64,000 nt of DNA from Blastomussa wellsi (GCA_947652115.1 OX393562.1:9431051-9495050), one strand, 5' to 3'; positions 50,867-61,404 are shown, counted from the stretch's first letter. Translations and numbers: made by a program. The notes: generated by a model from the letters alone, not told the origin.

Positions 50867-51822
50867 CCGTGGGAACGTGACGACGATTTCGTCACGTATT
50901 TGAACAGTGGGGATCAATGTACGCACCCCTTGGAACCTGGCGTGATGACAGTACGTTCTGCCTTTCAACAGGAATTGGAAATTCCCTTGACCTTGTCCCA
51001 AGACTGGCACGTGGCTCTGTTCAGTATGTATTACACACACTCCTTTGGCAATGCCATGCTCAAATCACCCACCGATTTTCACTGCAGGGTGGGGCACATG
51101 GACACGAATCCTTTTCTATCGCGATCCATTCAATTATCTCGCCACCAGCAGTTTACGTACGTCAAACACGTGTTGCAAGAATTAATTAAACGACTGTCAT
51201 TGTACATCTTTCCCACCTTATCTGGAGGGAAGCATCACTGCGGGCAACTGCACCTGGATTCACCTGGCTCAAACGACGAAAACTTTCCCGTCAATCCCAA
51301 ACTGGATTATTTTCGCGGTGATTTGGTGGATGCCGGATTGACCACCGACAAGATCTTACCCACCACCTATTTGGACGTCAAACGTTACCTCAATCAAGCC
51401 ACTACCATGCTGATAGGAGCGGATCGCGTCAAGTACATTTGGACACTCAAGAAGAGTCCTTCTCGTCCCTCGATGCATTATGCCATCGACCTATGGGCTC
51501 AAGGCCAGTACGACCTGGGGGAGTCATTGGCATTGTTCACGGGATTCCTGGAACTCGATCCCAATGGATCCCACCACATCGTCTACATCAACACGGGCAA
51601 CAATACACTAGGTATCATTCACACCGAATGACTCTTTTACATGTTTGAACGAAGAGTCCTTTTCGATGTGGGGGCCTGGCTCAAAAACCCTGCTCCCGTG
51701 CTGCGATACGCCATCCAAGGATTTCCCGTGTACGGTTTTGCGGATGGATATGTGCGATTTGATCACGGACTGGAAGAGGTGATGGGGACCCATCTCCTTA
51801 CAAAGGGAGAAAGTATGATACT
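50867..51822 (+). pseudogene. Family II structural protein, part 1 (interrupted by LINE)
   Basis: ATG 50867 (MSNPWERDDDFVTYLNSGD) follows the integrase stop by 34 nt. PLTLSQDWHVALFSMYYTHS has the strand-turn shape of the first jelly-roll strands of Polinton minor capsid proteins. TGA at 51629-51631 is followed in frame by MFERRVLFDVGAWLKNPAPV and YGFADGYVRFDHGLEEVMGT, up to the LINE at 51823. The frame resumes at 57461. Roughly 450 codons in total before the final stop at 57879. Which capsid protein it is cannot be settled by eye. Confidence 0.55.
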
Positions 51823-51910
51823 CTCGAATGCCTGGGGAGCAATGGCGGAGTAAACGTGTTTTTCAACCTCCGCCGCTTTAAGCCCAAATGTAATCTCGGT
51901 TGCGACTTTT

Positions 51911-52831
51911 ATGGCCGAAAAAGGCTTTGAGGCTTCAAGCAAGCGCAAAAGTAGAAAGTCTTCGTCCGACGAGTCAACTATTTCCTCCCCAGAAACTAAA
52001 AAATTAAAAAATACTGACGCAGACGGGGACGGTGAAGAAGAAGATGCCATATTAGCTGCATTAAACATGGCCGAGGCCTTCCAGAAATCTGTTCAAGACA
52101 TTATGAAGAGGCTCGAAAAGCTTGACGTTATTGAGACAGCAGTCAACAACTTACAAACCTCCTTTGAGAAACTCGAAAACAAAATACAGTCACTTGAAGA
52201 AGGACAAGCGACAAACAAACGCGACATAGAAGATATCAAAGCAAGTCTTAACGCAAATGAGGACGATAAAACAGAACTAAAGGACAGCTTAAAGGAACTC
52301 AAAGACAAGACAGCAGTGAGTCTAACTGCACTAGAGGAAAAAAATGAACAGCTACATAATACACTCAAAGAGGTCCAGGATAAAAACTTATATTTGGAGG
52401 CATACTCCAGACGGGAAAACATCAAGTTTGAGAACATTCCGGAGGACACTTCAAGTAAAGAAGATACAGAGATGGTATTGCGCTCCTTCATAGAAAGAGA
52501 ACTCGGTTGCAGTGATGCGGCCGACATCGAAATACAAAGAGTACATCGACTAGGGAAAAGTAAAGAAGGAAAGCCCAGACCTATATTAGCCAGATTCCTA
52601 AGATACAATGATTGCGAAAAACTATTCTTGCATGGTCACCGTTTACGGGAAACAAACTTCAAAATGTATCAGGATCTGCCCTTCGGGATCGTTGAACGCA
52701 GACGAGCACAAATGGATACCTTCAAGCAAGCCAAACGGAATAATATACCTGCAGCGTTTAGTAGAGCACAACCGGACAAACTGCTAATCAGAGGGAAAGT
52801 ATGGCCGCTCGGAATGCCTCTTGAACCATAA
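51911..52831 (+). CDS. L1-like ORF1 RNA-binding protein
   Basis: Intact 306 codons from ATG 51911. Order: basic/Ser-rich N-terminus; long coiled coil (about residues 55-160, LEKLDVIETAVNNLQTSFEK onward); RRM-like region beginning YSRRENIKFENIPEDTSSKE; C-terminal domain (RPILARFLRYNDCEKLFL, VERRRAQMDTFKQAKRNNI). This is the layout of the L1 ORF1 nucleic-acid chaperone, which coats LINE RNA and trimerises through the coiled coil. It appears complete. Confidence 0.85.
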   Translation: MAEKGFEASSKRKSRKSSSDESTISSPETKKLKNTDADGDGEEEDAILAALNMAEAFQKSVQDIMKRLEKLDVIETAVNNLQTSFEKLENKIQSLEEGQATNKRDIEDIKASLNANEDDKTELKDSLKELKDKTAVSLTALEEKNEQLHNTLKEVQDKNLYLEAYSRRENIKFENIPEDTSSKEDTEMVLRSFIERELGCSDAADIEIQRVHRLGKSKEGKPRPILARFLRYNDCEKLFLHGHRLRETNFKMYQDLPFGIVERRRAQMDTFKQAKRNNIPAAFSRAQPDKLLIRGKVWPLGMPLEP

Positions 52832-53390
52832 CTCTTTATACGTAAGGAAAGTTTCAACGTAAGTTATAAACATCTATATTACAACACATTACATTTCATA
52901 AACTCAAGGTGTTACGGCCTTACGATGCAACCGTTTTTAACCTGAAATTAGCATCGGCGGACGGGATCAGAAAGCACGCTTCCTTAAAAACAACTAAGTA
53001 ACTTTTATTCGCTTTACACCTTGCCTTTTTCAACGCTTCGAAATCGTGCAAAAAAAGCGAAAACAAAATGCTCGCAATCAGGATATTTTTTATTTGTTTA
53101 TTTTCGTGTCTGTATTTATGTCTGTTATACATTTATTCACTTAGTTATTTGTGTGCTCTTCGTTTGTTGCATGTGCGCAAATGCTCGTCGTCTGATTATC
53201 TATGTCCTCTTGAAAATACATTGAGATCGTTTCCTCTTATTTCTTTTCATGCATCTACAAGGAATATATATTCACTTATTTACGTTAGCTTATATATACT
53301 GAAATTATTTCTGCAGTCAATAGACAGCACGGTTCATCCTTGGTCAACCCTCAATGTTACATATTTCCATAGCTTTAATCGCGGAAAAAA

Positions 53391-56300
53391 TGAATGCATC
53401 TAATGACGTAAACTTAAAATGCCTGTCTCTAAACGTAAGAGGCCTAAACAAATCATTAAAACGTCATTTGATATTTCGGTGGCTTCATTCTGCAAGAATG
53501 TTATTGTACAAATTTATGCATATCTCAATGGAGAAATGAATGGGGCGGTGAGGTGTTCTTTAGTCATGGCACAAACCACAGCAAAGGCGTGATGATCCTA
53601 ATTAACCGCTCGCTAAATTGTAAAATCCAAAGAGTTATTTCCGATAAGAATGGAAGATTCATTATCCTTAAGCTTTCAGTCGAGCAACAATGTATTGCTC
53701 TCGTCAATATATACGCCCCAAATGACACCAATCAGCAAACGGCATTCTTCTCAAAATTACAGCAGCTGTTACAAGAATTCGCTCAAGAAAACATAATAAT
53801 AGGAGGCGATTTTAACTGCGCGCTTTCCCCAAAAGACAAAGTGGGTGGCAAACCCGTCACAAAAAAAACTGCCATTATAAAGAGTGTCGAAGCGCTTTGT
53901 GAATCTTACAATTTACGGGACATTTGGCGAAAACTAAACCCTGAACTTTCCCGCTTCACTTGGAGAAACAAATCACTAAAAATACAATGCCGCTTAGATT
54001 ATTTTCTAATTTCGGATGAATTCAGCAATCTCACTAAAAAATGTGACATTTTACTTGCACCTGAAAGTGACCATTCAGCAGTATCTATTCACATAAAATC
54101 AGAAGCCTTAGCTCAAGAAAAAGGTCCCGGATTTTGGAAGTTTAACACCGCTCTTCTTCAAGATGAATTTTATGTCGCTGCCTTACGTGAAAATATCCCT
54201 GAATTCATAACCAAATACTCCAAGTTAGTCGACTTCACCCTAAAGTGGGATCTTATCAAAATGGAAATTCGAGGCTTCACTGTTAAATATTCAAAACGTA
54301 AAGCCAAAGCATTAAGAAATAGAGAATCCGCACTGCAAGAAAAAGTCAATGACCTGCAGGCACAAGCCGAGAAGCATCCCCACAACAAAAACATAGTACT
54401 AAAACTACAAGAACAAAAATCGCAGCTCAAAAGAATAATGTTTCATAAGACAAAGGGAGCTATCCTAAGAAGCAAAGTGAGATGGCACGAGCAAGGTGAG
54501 CGAAATACAAATTACTTTTACGGTCTAGAGAAACGAAATTATAACAATAAAACAGTAACAAGTTTAAAAATCGGCGAAAACATTTTCACTAGCAATCAGT
54601 TCGAAATCCTGGATAGAGAAAAAATGTTCTATGAGTCTTTGTATAAAACAAAAGACGTTAACCCAGAAAAATTCCAAAACTCGATTTTCTTCAACTCAGA
54701 AAACATAACTACACTAACCGACGAAGAGAGAACATCTTGTGAAGGTCTAGTCACTGAAAATGAATGTTACGATGCACTCAAAAACTTCGAATCACGAAAA
54801 ACGCCAGGCATGGCCGGCTTTCCTGCAGAATTCTACCGCTTTTTCTGGCCCGAAATCGGCAAAGAAATGACAAACAGTTTCAATTATGCTTTTCAAACAG
54901 GAACGCTCTCAATAAGTCGAAGAAGAGGAATTATCTCACTCATTCCAAAAAAGAACAAAGACAAAACCATTTTAGGGAACCTGAGGCCGATTTCACTGCT
55001 AAACGTAAACAAAATCCTCACCAAAACTATAGCAAAGAGAATCGAAAAAGTGCTACCCAATATTATAAACATTGATCAAACTGGCTACGTCAAAGGTCGT
55101 TATATTGGTGAGACCATCCGCCTTATACAAGATGTACTCCATTTTACAGATCAAACCAAGCAAAAAGGTATAGCTATTTTCTTTGATTTCAAAAAAGCCT
55201 TTGACTCTATTGAATGGCCTTACCTCAGCGTGGCCCTTGAACATTTTAACTTTGGACCGGACATTTTGAATTGGATCAAAATATTTTACAAGGATGTCTC
55301 TAGTTGCGTCATTAATAATGGTCATGCTTCTACCTTTTTTCCTCTACAAAGAGGAGTTCGTCAGGGCTGTCCCCTCTCGGGAATACTCTTCATGTTGGGA
55401 ATTGAACTATTCGCAAGAGCCCTGAAAAACAAATCATCGATAAAAGGTATTGAAGTTAGCGGCCACGAAATAAAAAGTGCTCAGTACGCTGATGATACCA
55501 CTATTTTTGTCCGCGACAGAGAATCAGTCTTGGAACTTCTTAGCTTTCTCGAAGAATTTAGCTCTCTCTCTCTGGATTAGAGATTAACACGTCTAAGACT
55601 GAGGCAATGTGGCTAGGCCAGTGGAAAAACAACCAAGAGACCCCCTTTGGTTTTAAATGGCCAAAAGATCCAATACTCTCACTAGGCGTGTATTTCTCGC
55701 ACAACCATACTGATGCATACGAGCTCAATTTCGATGCCAAAATACGAGAATTAGAGAAATCACTTCAAAAGTGGCAGAAAAGGAAATTAATGCTGTATGG
55801 GAAGATCAACATAGTTAAAACTTTAGGTCTCTCTAAATTGATCTTTAATGCTTCAGTGTTATACACCCCACACTGTTATATTGAAAAAATCAACAAAATT
55901 ATCTTCCACTTTATTTGGGATGGTAAACCTCCAAAAATCAAAAGAAAGACTATAATTAGCGAAAAAAAAGGACGGTGGGCTAAAAATGTGTGACTTCGAA
56001 ATTATGGAAAAAGCTCTTAAGATAGCCTGGATCAACAGAATTCAAAACCAATCGCATGCTTTGTGGAAAATTATACCAAACCATCTTTTGGAATGTCACG
56101 GAGGTCTCGCATTCTTGATGAATTGCAGGTATGACACAAAAACACTGAAGCTCGACAACCTCCCTGATTTCTATCGTTCAATTCTCGAATATTGGCAATA
56201 TTTTAAAACGCTATCCAGAAAGACGAAGTTTTATGGAATAACTGCAATATTCTAATTGATAAAAAACCCGTCTTCTTTAGAAACTGGTTTTCCAAAGACA

Positions 56301-57085
56301 TCGTTCACTTGCAACATGTACTCAATGAACACGGAAAATTTTATACCCTCGACGAGTTCAAAGCAAAATATAACCTGGAGGTGCCTTTCACTATTTTCTA
56401 TGGTCTTATTGAAGCTATCCCTAACGCGTGGAAAAGCAAACTTAAAAGGTGCGGTCAAATCGAAAGCGTTAAACAAACAGATAAAAAAATATTGTCTACA
56501 AGCTCAATTTACTCAACTATCTTAAATAACAGCTTTGTACAGCCAACTTCACAAAGCAAGATCCTGCGCCATAACTTTACTGAGAGTAATGTTCACAAAG
56601 TTTACCAACTTCCTTTTACGATTACAAAAGAGGTCAAAATCATAATGTTCCAATACAAAATTATTCACAATATACTTCCCACACAAATGAGTCTACACCG
56701 TGATGGTATTTCAGACAGCGACCTCTGTACCTTTTGCAAAATCGAAAAACAGACCATAAACCATTTGTTAGTCGATTGTAGTAAGACCGTGTCTTTCTGG
56801 AAAATATTCCAAGACTGGTGGCTTGGAAAAACGCAAGAAACGTTATCCCTAAACCAGAGCCAAATACTCTACGGCTTTTTCGAAAAAACATCACATTGGC
56901 AGGCACTAAACTATTCAATTATACTAGCAAAGTATCACATCTTTTGCTCAAACGGCCACCAGGATGAACCGAGCTTCCAAAGCTTTCTTTTAAGACTGCA
57001 AGACAAACTACAAATACTCAAAGAAATCACGACTGCCAAAAAAACACTAGAAAAATACAATCACAGATGGTCAGTCTTGCATTAA
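53391..57085 (+). pseudogene. L1/Tx1-like ORF2: endonuclease, RT, C-terminal Cys/His region, frameshifted
   Basis: ATG 53391 (MNASNDVNLKCLSLNVRGLN) begins the apurinic-type endonuclease; a deletion plus shift near 53480-53530 removes the segment with its catalytic Glu. From 53553 the frame is open for 675 codons: VNIYAPNDTNQQT, IIGGDFNCALSP, APESDHSAVSIHI; then RT with LRPISLLNVNKILTKTIAKR, FFDFKKAFDSIEWPYL, RGVRQGCPLSGILFMLGIEL and YADDTT (about 55486). Shifts near 55577, 55978 and 56250 follow. The end carries LCTFCKIEKQTINHLLVDC (zinc-binding region) and a stop at 57085. Three or four small indels only, so a fairly young copy. Confidence 0.85.
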
Positions 57086-57460
57086 TAACTACTAGCCAAG
57101 AGTAATCATCTCATTCCATATACTACCTGTAGCTAGAAAACAAAAAAAAACAAATGGAAAAAGAAATAAATAAAATAAATAAAACGAAATGTCTAACTTA
57201 ACTAAAAGGCGTCACATGTATAATTAAATTATAATTTAGTTCAAATATTGTATCGAAGTGTATTTGTAAGTAGTGTACAGTATAAATTATACTGTTAAAA
57301 ATATTAGCTTGTATGTAAAGTAAAACTTCTGTACGTAGATTTATTCTCAACGTGATAATGTAAGCACAACAGTATGTATGTTTGTAAGTAAGTATGTATG
57401 TATGTTTGTGTTAGTGGTTGCAATAAAAAAAAAGTGAAAAAAAAAAGAAAGTGTGATACT

Positions 57461-57879
57461 ACCCTCGCTGGAGTCACCCATTGGAGAACAAGTGACCTTA
57501 TCCAACACCGATTTGAGCAAGTGTTTTGCCGAAGTGGACATTGTAGGATTGAGCATGACGGGCGAGCGACAGTGACACATTGGCGGTGATCCCCTTTCAG
57601 AGTCAGATGTATGGCAGGACTTGTGAATACCACCCACAACACGTGGCTTTTCGACCATTGGCTGCACCGACCCGGCACCTGAACCAACTCTGAGTCCATT
57701 TAAGAAACAGCGATAACCTGGGTGTCCCATTCTACACGGGTCTGGACAGACTCTTGCTGTACTTTCACAAAGGCCCTGCTTTAACACCCACGATGCGATT
57801 TCAAGGCAGACAACGCATGACCTTGGAAAGCAATGCACAATTGGACCTGTTTCCCAACAATGCACCCTCTCACTTTTGA
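57461..57879 (+). pseudogene. Family II structural protein, part 2 (after LINE)
   Basis: After the right target duplication the frame continues LPSLESPIGEQVTLSNTDLS and CFAEVDIVGLSMTGERQ to a TGA near 57564. A shifted frame then gives QMYGRTCEYHPQHVAFRPLA, an in-frame TAA, VPFYTGLDRLLLYFHKGPAL and MRFQGRQRMTLESNAQLDLF, ending with TGA 57877-57879. The next gene starts 16 nt later. Confidence 0.5.
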
Positions 57880-57894
57880 GTGCATCTCCCTGAG

Positions 57895-58648
57895 ATGTGG
57901 TCCTTGGACGAAACGTGGGAAGTGGGACTCTTTCAGCTGCTGTTGCCTCACACCTGGCGCAACGTGTTGAATCAGCAAGTGGGTCTTTGCGTCCACTACA
58001 ACAACGATCATCCAGACGTACGTATGTTCTTGCGAGCAGACGCCTATGTCACCGTACAAGATGTGGTGGAAGGCCGGATGCAAGCCATGGAAGCCCATGC
58101 ACCTCAGAAAAACGAATTGGGTCGGGTGAAAGTCACCTTGGACGAAAGACGATTTTACATGTGGACGTTTCCCAGTGCTGAATTCTCCGTGTATTTACCT
58201 GCCTGGTTCGCCCGCGTCCTGGGTTACTTGGACTTTGACTCGTGGACGGTGCCCTTCTTTTTTAATGCCGACTTGCGACATCCCATTGTGGAAATCACCA
58301 AACGCGACGCGGATGAGAAACCCACTGAAGTGGGTGGGTGGTGACCAAGCCAGCGTGTGGAGCACCATTTCCAAGTACTCCTTCAAGAACATGTACGTGC
58401 ACTGCAATGTCAGCGAACCGGTCTACATGGGCTCGCAAATGGCGAAAGTGATCTTGACGCACAGTGTCAACACCGACAAACAGATCGTGGAAGACGTGTT
58501 TATTCCTCACCCGATTTTCTACCGACTCAGTCAGTACCAGTTTCGCGACATCGAAATCGATATAAGGGACAACCTAGGTCGTCCCATACCATTCCAAGGT
58601 GGTGTTGTGACAGCGACCTTGTATTTTTGTCAGAGAGAGATTCCGTGA
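57895..58648 (+). pseudogene. Family II minor-capsid / penton-like protein, one frameshift
   Basis: Start taken as ATG 57895. ETWEVGLFQLLLPHTWRNVL near the N-terminus is the strand-rich opening of Polinton single-jelly-roll proteins. RRFYMWTFPSAEFSVYLPAW and LGYLDFDSWTVPFFFN follow. A one-base shift at about 58335 leads into the frame with SISKYSFKNMYVHC-like strand (ISKYSFKNMYVHCNVSEPVY), FIPHPIFYRLSQYQFRDIEI and a C-terminal VVTATLYFCQREIP, stop 58646-58648. The C-terminal pattern parallels the Family I gene at 6237-6770. Probably the penton-type vertex protein. Confidence 0.6.
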
Positions 58649-58770
58649 TGCCCCTCAAGAAACGAATGGCACCCTCTCAATGGGTGCAAGTGGGAGGAGG
58701 TCCCATCTACGACCAAGGCACCCCTCCGTATAAAAAGAGGTGGCCTGGCTTTGATGATGTGGCCTGGTAA
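58648..58770 (+). CDS. Family II 40-aa basic/aromatic peptide
   Basis: ATG overlaps the previous stop (TGATG at 58646-58650); TAA at 58768-58770 abuts the next ATG. MPLKKRMAPSQWVQVGGGPI then a basic, aromatic end. Compact overlap supports reality. Possibly a small basic core or cement peptide; unknown. Confidence 0.5.
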   Translation: MPLKKRMAPSQWVQVGGGPIYDQGTPPYKKRWPGFDDVAW

Positions 58771-59188
58771 ATGATCAAAGGTTTGAGCAAGGCGGGAGCC
58801 AAGGCAGCTAGGCTAGGAGCCGGCAAAGCCATCCAATCGGATTTGGCGCAGAAAAAAGCCATGGAATTGGTCTTCGTTTGTGGGTCAAGCCCTGGACACG
58901 TTGGGAGACAAAGTGGTAGGTCAACAAGGGGGTATTCTACCCCTCTTGGCATTGGGCAGATTGATTCCAGGTTTAGTCAAGCAATTGGGTGGACATAGGT
59001 ATCAATCGGGCACTGCACCCTACCAAGAGGGTGGTCGAAAAAGGAAAAAGCGTCCCAAAGTAGTCACCGGTTCCTCGTTGACACCCACCCTGGCAAGGTT
59101 TTTTCGACAACAAGGAGGACGTAACGTGGACGTGTTACCAGAAGTGATTCCTGGACCACAAGTGTGGATGGGTCAACGACGACGATGA
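58771..59188 (+). pseudogene. Family II basic core-like protein, frameshifted
   Basis: ATG 58771 (MIKGLSKAGAKAARLGAGKA) is Ala/Lys/Gly-rich. A shift near 58875 leads into the frame with QALDTLGDKVVGQQGGILPL, LGRLIPGLVKQLGG (hydrophobic/amphipathic) and EGGRKRKKRPK (strongly basic), stop 59186-59188. The combination of an amphipathic Gly-rich helix and basic tail resembles DNA-condensing or membrane-lytic minor virion proteins; inference only. Confidence 0.5.
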
Positions 59189-59583
59189 CCGGCATGCCAC
59201 TGTTTTCAGGGACTACCTTGAAGAAAAGGTATAAAGGCAACACACCAGTGGCACTTAGATTCAAAGCCATCCTCATGGAGACGTTGAGTTTACAGGGCGA
59301 CAAAGACCAGTACGACTGCTGGCCACAACACAAGAGCGATGCCACCGGGTACAAGTGGCAGTTTGAAGACATCAAACCCTTGACCAATTCGGCCACACCA
59401 CTGCAATTTCTCATCGACGATCGCCCGTTCCCATTTTGTCCACGAGAAATGGAATTGCATCTCAGAGTGAAGTTCAAAGACGCTGAACTGAAAGCCTGGG
59501 CGTATCACAATAACATGTCCCTTCTCATCGTGGGATCTGTGAATAATTTTGGCTACAGCTGCATTCGTCAATATACGTTGTAA
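59185..59583 (+). CDS. Family II 132-aa protein, intact, unknown
   Basis: ATG 59185 overlaps the previous TGA (ATGA). The open frame starts MTGMPLFSGTTLKKRYKGNT and contains DQYDCWPQHKSDATGYKWQF and RPFPFCPREMELHLRVKFKD, with a strand-rich C-terminus (MSLLIVGSVNNFGYSCIRQY). Likely a virion component from its place among structural genes. No family recognised. Confidence 0.55.
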   Translation: MTGMPLFSGTTLKKRYKGNTPVALRFKAILMETLSLQGDKDQYDCWPQHKSDATGYKWQFEDIKPLTNSATPLQFLIDDRPFPFCPREMELHLRVKFKDAELKAWAYHNNMSLLIVGSVNNFGYSCIRQYTL

Positions 59584-59594
59584 AGTCAACAATG

Positions 59595-59838
59595 CCAAAA
59601 CAGAGTCGGCCTCGGGGGTGAATTTAGCTTATTGAGAGTACTTTTGAACCCTGTTGGAGTCCGAATGGAATCCAAGTGGAATGCACTGCCAACGGTGTAC
59701 CCGTTCCCATAGCCTGTCTTTCAAAGACAAGTACGAGATCTAGGATTTGTTGATGAATGCCTCGGGCAAACGCAAACGAGATGCTTACCTGTTAAATCCA
59801 GACACCTTTGAGGAAGGCTTCTTTATAGTACCTGGAGT

Positions 59839-59880
<42 letters not shown>
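59595..59880 (+). pseudogene. Family II small gene remnant
   Basis: Frames with stops; ATG 59752 gives MNASGKRKRDAYLLNPDTFE and FFIVPGVGKFLKKLWCC, interrupted at about 59880 by a foreign insertion. Earlier codons have FSLLRVLLNPVGVRME. Unrecognised. Confidence 0.35.
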
Positions 59881-59884
59881 GTAT

Positions 59885-59997
59885 AACAATGTAATTTTGT
59901 TTTATCAACTAGGTTGACAATGTGAATTGGCCACCGTAAAAAGATTCAAGAGCTGACGTTTCGAGCGTTAGCCCTTCGTCGGAGCGAATCAAGGAAT
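59885..59997 (-). mobile_element. Penelope terminal-repeat relic with degenerate hammerhead motif
   Basis: The minus strand of 59951-59986 reads CCGACGAA-GGGC-TAAC-GCTC-GAAAC-GTC-AGCT: stem II GGGC/GCTC with a TAAC loop, GAAA box and GUC cleavage triplet. The first box is CCGACGA rather than CUGACGA, so it is probably inactive. Surrounding ~110 bp are not Family II coding sequence. Confidence 0.55.
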
Positions 59998-60000
59998 TGT

Positions 60001-60291
60001 GGCCCATGTGTTCAATGTAGCCTACGAAAAGATTGGCGTAGCAGGATCCCATTTTGGTACCCATGGTAGCACCCTTCCTACTCTCCAAGCTCTGTTTTTC
60101 TATTATACGGAAGAAAGTCTACTGCAAGTCGATAATCGTGGTACCGTGCAAAGCACGATTCCCTTGGGAGACAAGGGTATGCACAACACAGATTCGTTAC
60201 GAAGAGCCTGTCAACGCGATCCAGTCATTCGTCAGTATTTTGCAGACGTGTACAGTGCCGATGAAGTGCCTTGTGGAATGCCTTATCTGTG
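60001..60291 (+). CDS. Family II ORF preceding the protease, unknown
   Basis: A frame open for 97 codons, probably 5'-truncated by the insertion before it (no ATG at its start). Contains VAYEKIGVAGSHFGTHGSTL, FFYYTEESLLQVDNRGTVQS and a C-terminal ADEVPCGMPYL; stop 60289-60291. The protease frame follows within a few bases. Confidence 0.45.
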
Positions 60292-60295
60292 ATGT

Positions 60296-60817
60296 GCTAT
60301 TGCCAATACAGATCCCATCGACTTGCAGAAACAGCATTGGGTCGGCCTCTTTTGGTCGGCACCAGGTCAAGGCGAATTCTTCGACAGTTACGCCATCACC
60401 CCCAAGACGTACGATGCCCGTTGGCATTGTTTTGACGAGTTTGAACAAACTCCTTGTCCCATCCAGCAATGGACCACTGACGTGTGTGGAGATCACACCT
60501 TGTACTACCTCTACCATCGATGCCGTGGCACGCCTTTGAGTACAATCGTGCATTATTTTTCGCCTACCACCTTACCCTATAACGACACGGCTGTCGTACG
60601 ACAGATGCACGACCTGTTTCCTTCTTTGTGGCGAAGAGAGATTCACCGAGCTAACAATGACCAACTACATGCCCTGACCGACGTGATATGCAACTTGTAC
60701 GATGACGTGGTTCCGTTACCTTCCCTTATCAAACTGCCCTTGAAAAAGCATATAAGAGAGTTCCGATGTCTGAGTGGACTGACCACACCTTGGTACGAAC
60801 TGTTATTGGCTCTATAA
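60296..60817 (+). CDS. Family II adenain-like cysteine protease
   Basis: The open frame lacks a clear ATG at its 5' end. AIANTDPIDLQKQHWVGLFW contains the catalytic His (HW), EFFDSYAITP the Asp, PIQQWTTDVCGDHTLYYLYH the oxyanion Gln and catalytic Cys (CGDH). This His-Asp-Gln-Cys order is the adenovirus-protease/Ulp1 (C48-C5) fold used by Polintons to mature capsid proteins. Stop 60815-60817. All active-site residues are present, though the first strand may be missing. Confidence 0.8.
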   Translation, partial: AIANTDPIDLQKQHWVGLFWSAPGQGEFFDSYAITPKTYDARWHCFDEFEQTPCPIQQWTTDVCGDHTLYYLYHRCRGTPLSTIVHYFSPTTLPYNDTAVVRQMHDLFPSLWRREIHRANNDQLHALTDVICNLYDDVVPLPSLIKLPLKKHIREFRCLSGLTTPWYELLLAL

Positions 60818-60864
60818 CTACACGGCTGTCATACGACGGATGTAGGACCTGTATGCGTGATATC

Positions 60865-61150
60865 ATGTCGACTTATGATCCAAGATTTAGGGTGCGGGGT
60901 AATATGCAGATTGTGGGCCCATCTATGAGTGGGAAAACCACCTGGCTGATCCGTTTGGTACGCAATGCACCGGTCTATTTCCGACGTGCAGACGGTAGCC
61001 TGTGCTATTTCCAAAAAATTGTCTACTTTTACGGTTCGATGTGGCAACCCATCTTTGACCATTTCAAAGCATCAAAGACGCGCAGCGCAAATGGGACATT
61101 GTCAATTATAATATCGAACAGATATGCAAAGAAGATGATTTTCGGAGAGT
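60865..61150 (+). pseudogene. Family II packaging ATPase, truncated
   Basis: ATG 60865 (MSTYDPRFRVRGNMQIVGPS) leads directly to a Walker A GPSMSGKTTWLIRLVRN and RRADGSLCYFQKIVYFYGSM, the N-terminal part of an A32/FtsK-type ATPase. From about 61080 the sequence degenerates (deletion of Walker B region likely) and the frame drifts to a stop at 61305. Homologous in role, not in detail, to the Family I ATPase. Confidence 0.7.
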
Positions 61151-61159
61151 CCAAATCCA

Positions 61160-61341
61160 CCATCTTGGTGAGACGAGCTGTATGTTGGGAAAGAGGAAGC
61201 AGGGAAAGCACAAGACCAAACGCGAGAAGAGTCAGCACGTCGATGCAACAAATTGTATCGTCAACTAGAAGATTTCTACCCCAACCAGCGAGGACAAGGG
61301 TATAATGTTTGGCAGAAACCTAACGGATGGATTCAAGAGTG
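61160..61341 (+). pseudogene. Family II ATPase-adjacent C-terminal tail, unknown
   Basis: One frame is open from about 61160 to TGA 61339-61341: ESARRCNKLYRQLEDFYPNQ then RGQGYNVWQKPNGWIQE. Probably the C-terminus of the ATPase or of a lost downstream gene. Confidence 0.4.
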
Positions 61342-61355
61342 ACAAAAAGAAAAAG

Positions 61356-61364
61356 TATATAAAG
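61356..61364 (+). promoter_or_regulatory. TATA box after the last Family II gene
   Basis: TATATAAAG, followed 40 nt later by ATG 61404 which opens only 12 codons, so the gene it served has been lost. Confidence 0.45.
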
Positions 61365-61404
61365 AACGCCACGCACTCTCCATTTTCATTTCTTCACATC
61401 AAGA

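Larger units (their letters stand above)
51823..57445 (+). mobile_element. L1/Tx1-like LINE, full length, with 15-bp target-site duplication
   Basis: 5.6 kb, from a 5' UTR beginning CTCGAATGCCTGGGGAG to an A-rich tail. Flanked by AGAAAGTATGATACT (51808-51822) and AGAAAGTGTGATACT (57446-57460), one mismatch. ORF1 and ORF2 both present. It splits a Family II structural gene, whose frame continues on the other side. Confidence 0.85.
48280..61341 (+). mobile_element. Family II Polinton/Maverick-like element, split by an L1-like LINE
   Basis: All genes are on the plus strand: PolB C-terminus, 73-aa ORF, integrase, structural protein (LINE-split), second jelly-roll-like protein, small ORFs, protease, ATPase. 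Genes abut or overlap by TGATG/ATGA. This set (PolB, INT, PRO, ATPase) is the diagnostic Polinton core. The protein sequences and gene order are unlike Family I. Terminal repeats are not recognised. Multiple stops and shifts. Confidence 0.8.

Noticed and set aside
57304..57865. Minus-strand ORFs of 131 and 172 aa
   Set aside because: They span the LINE tail and the Family II structural gene, crossing the target duplication; an artefact of antisense reading.
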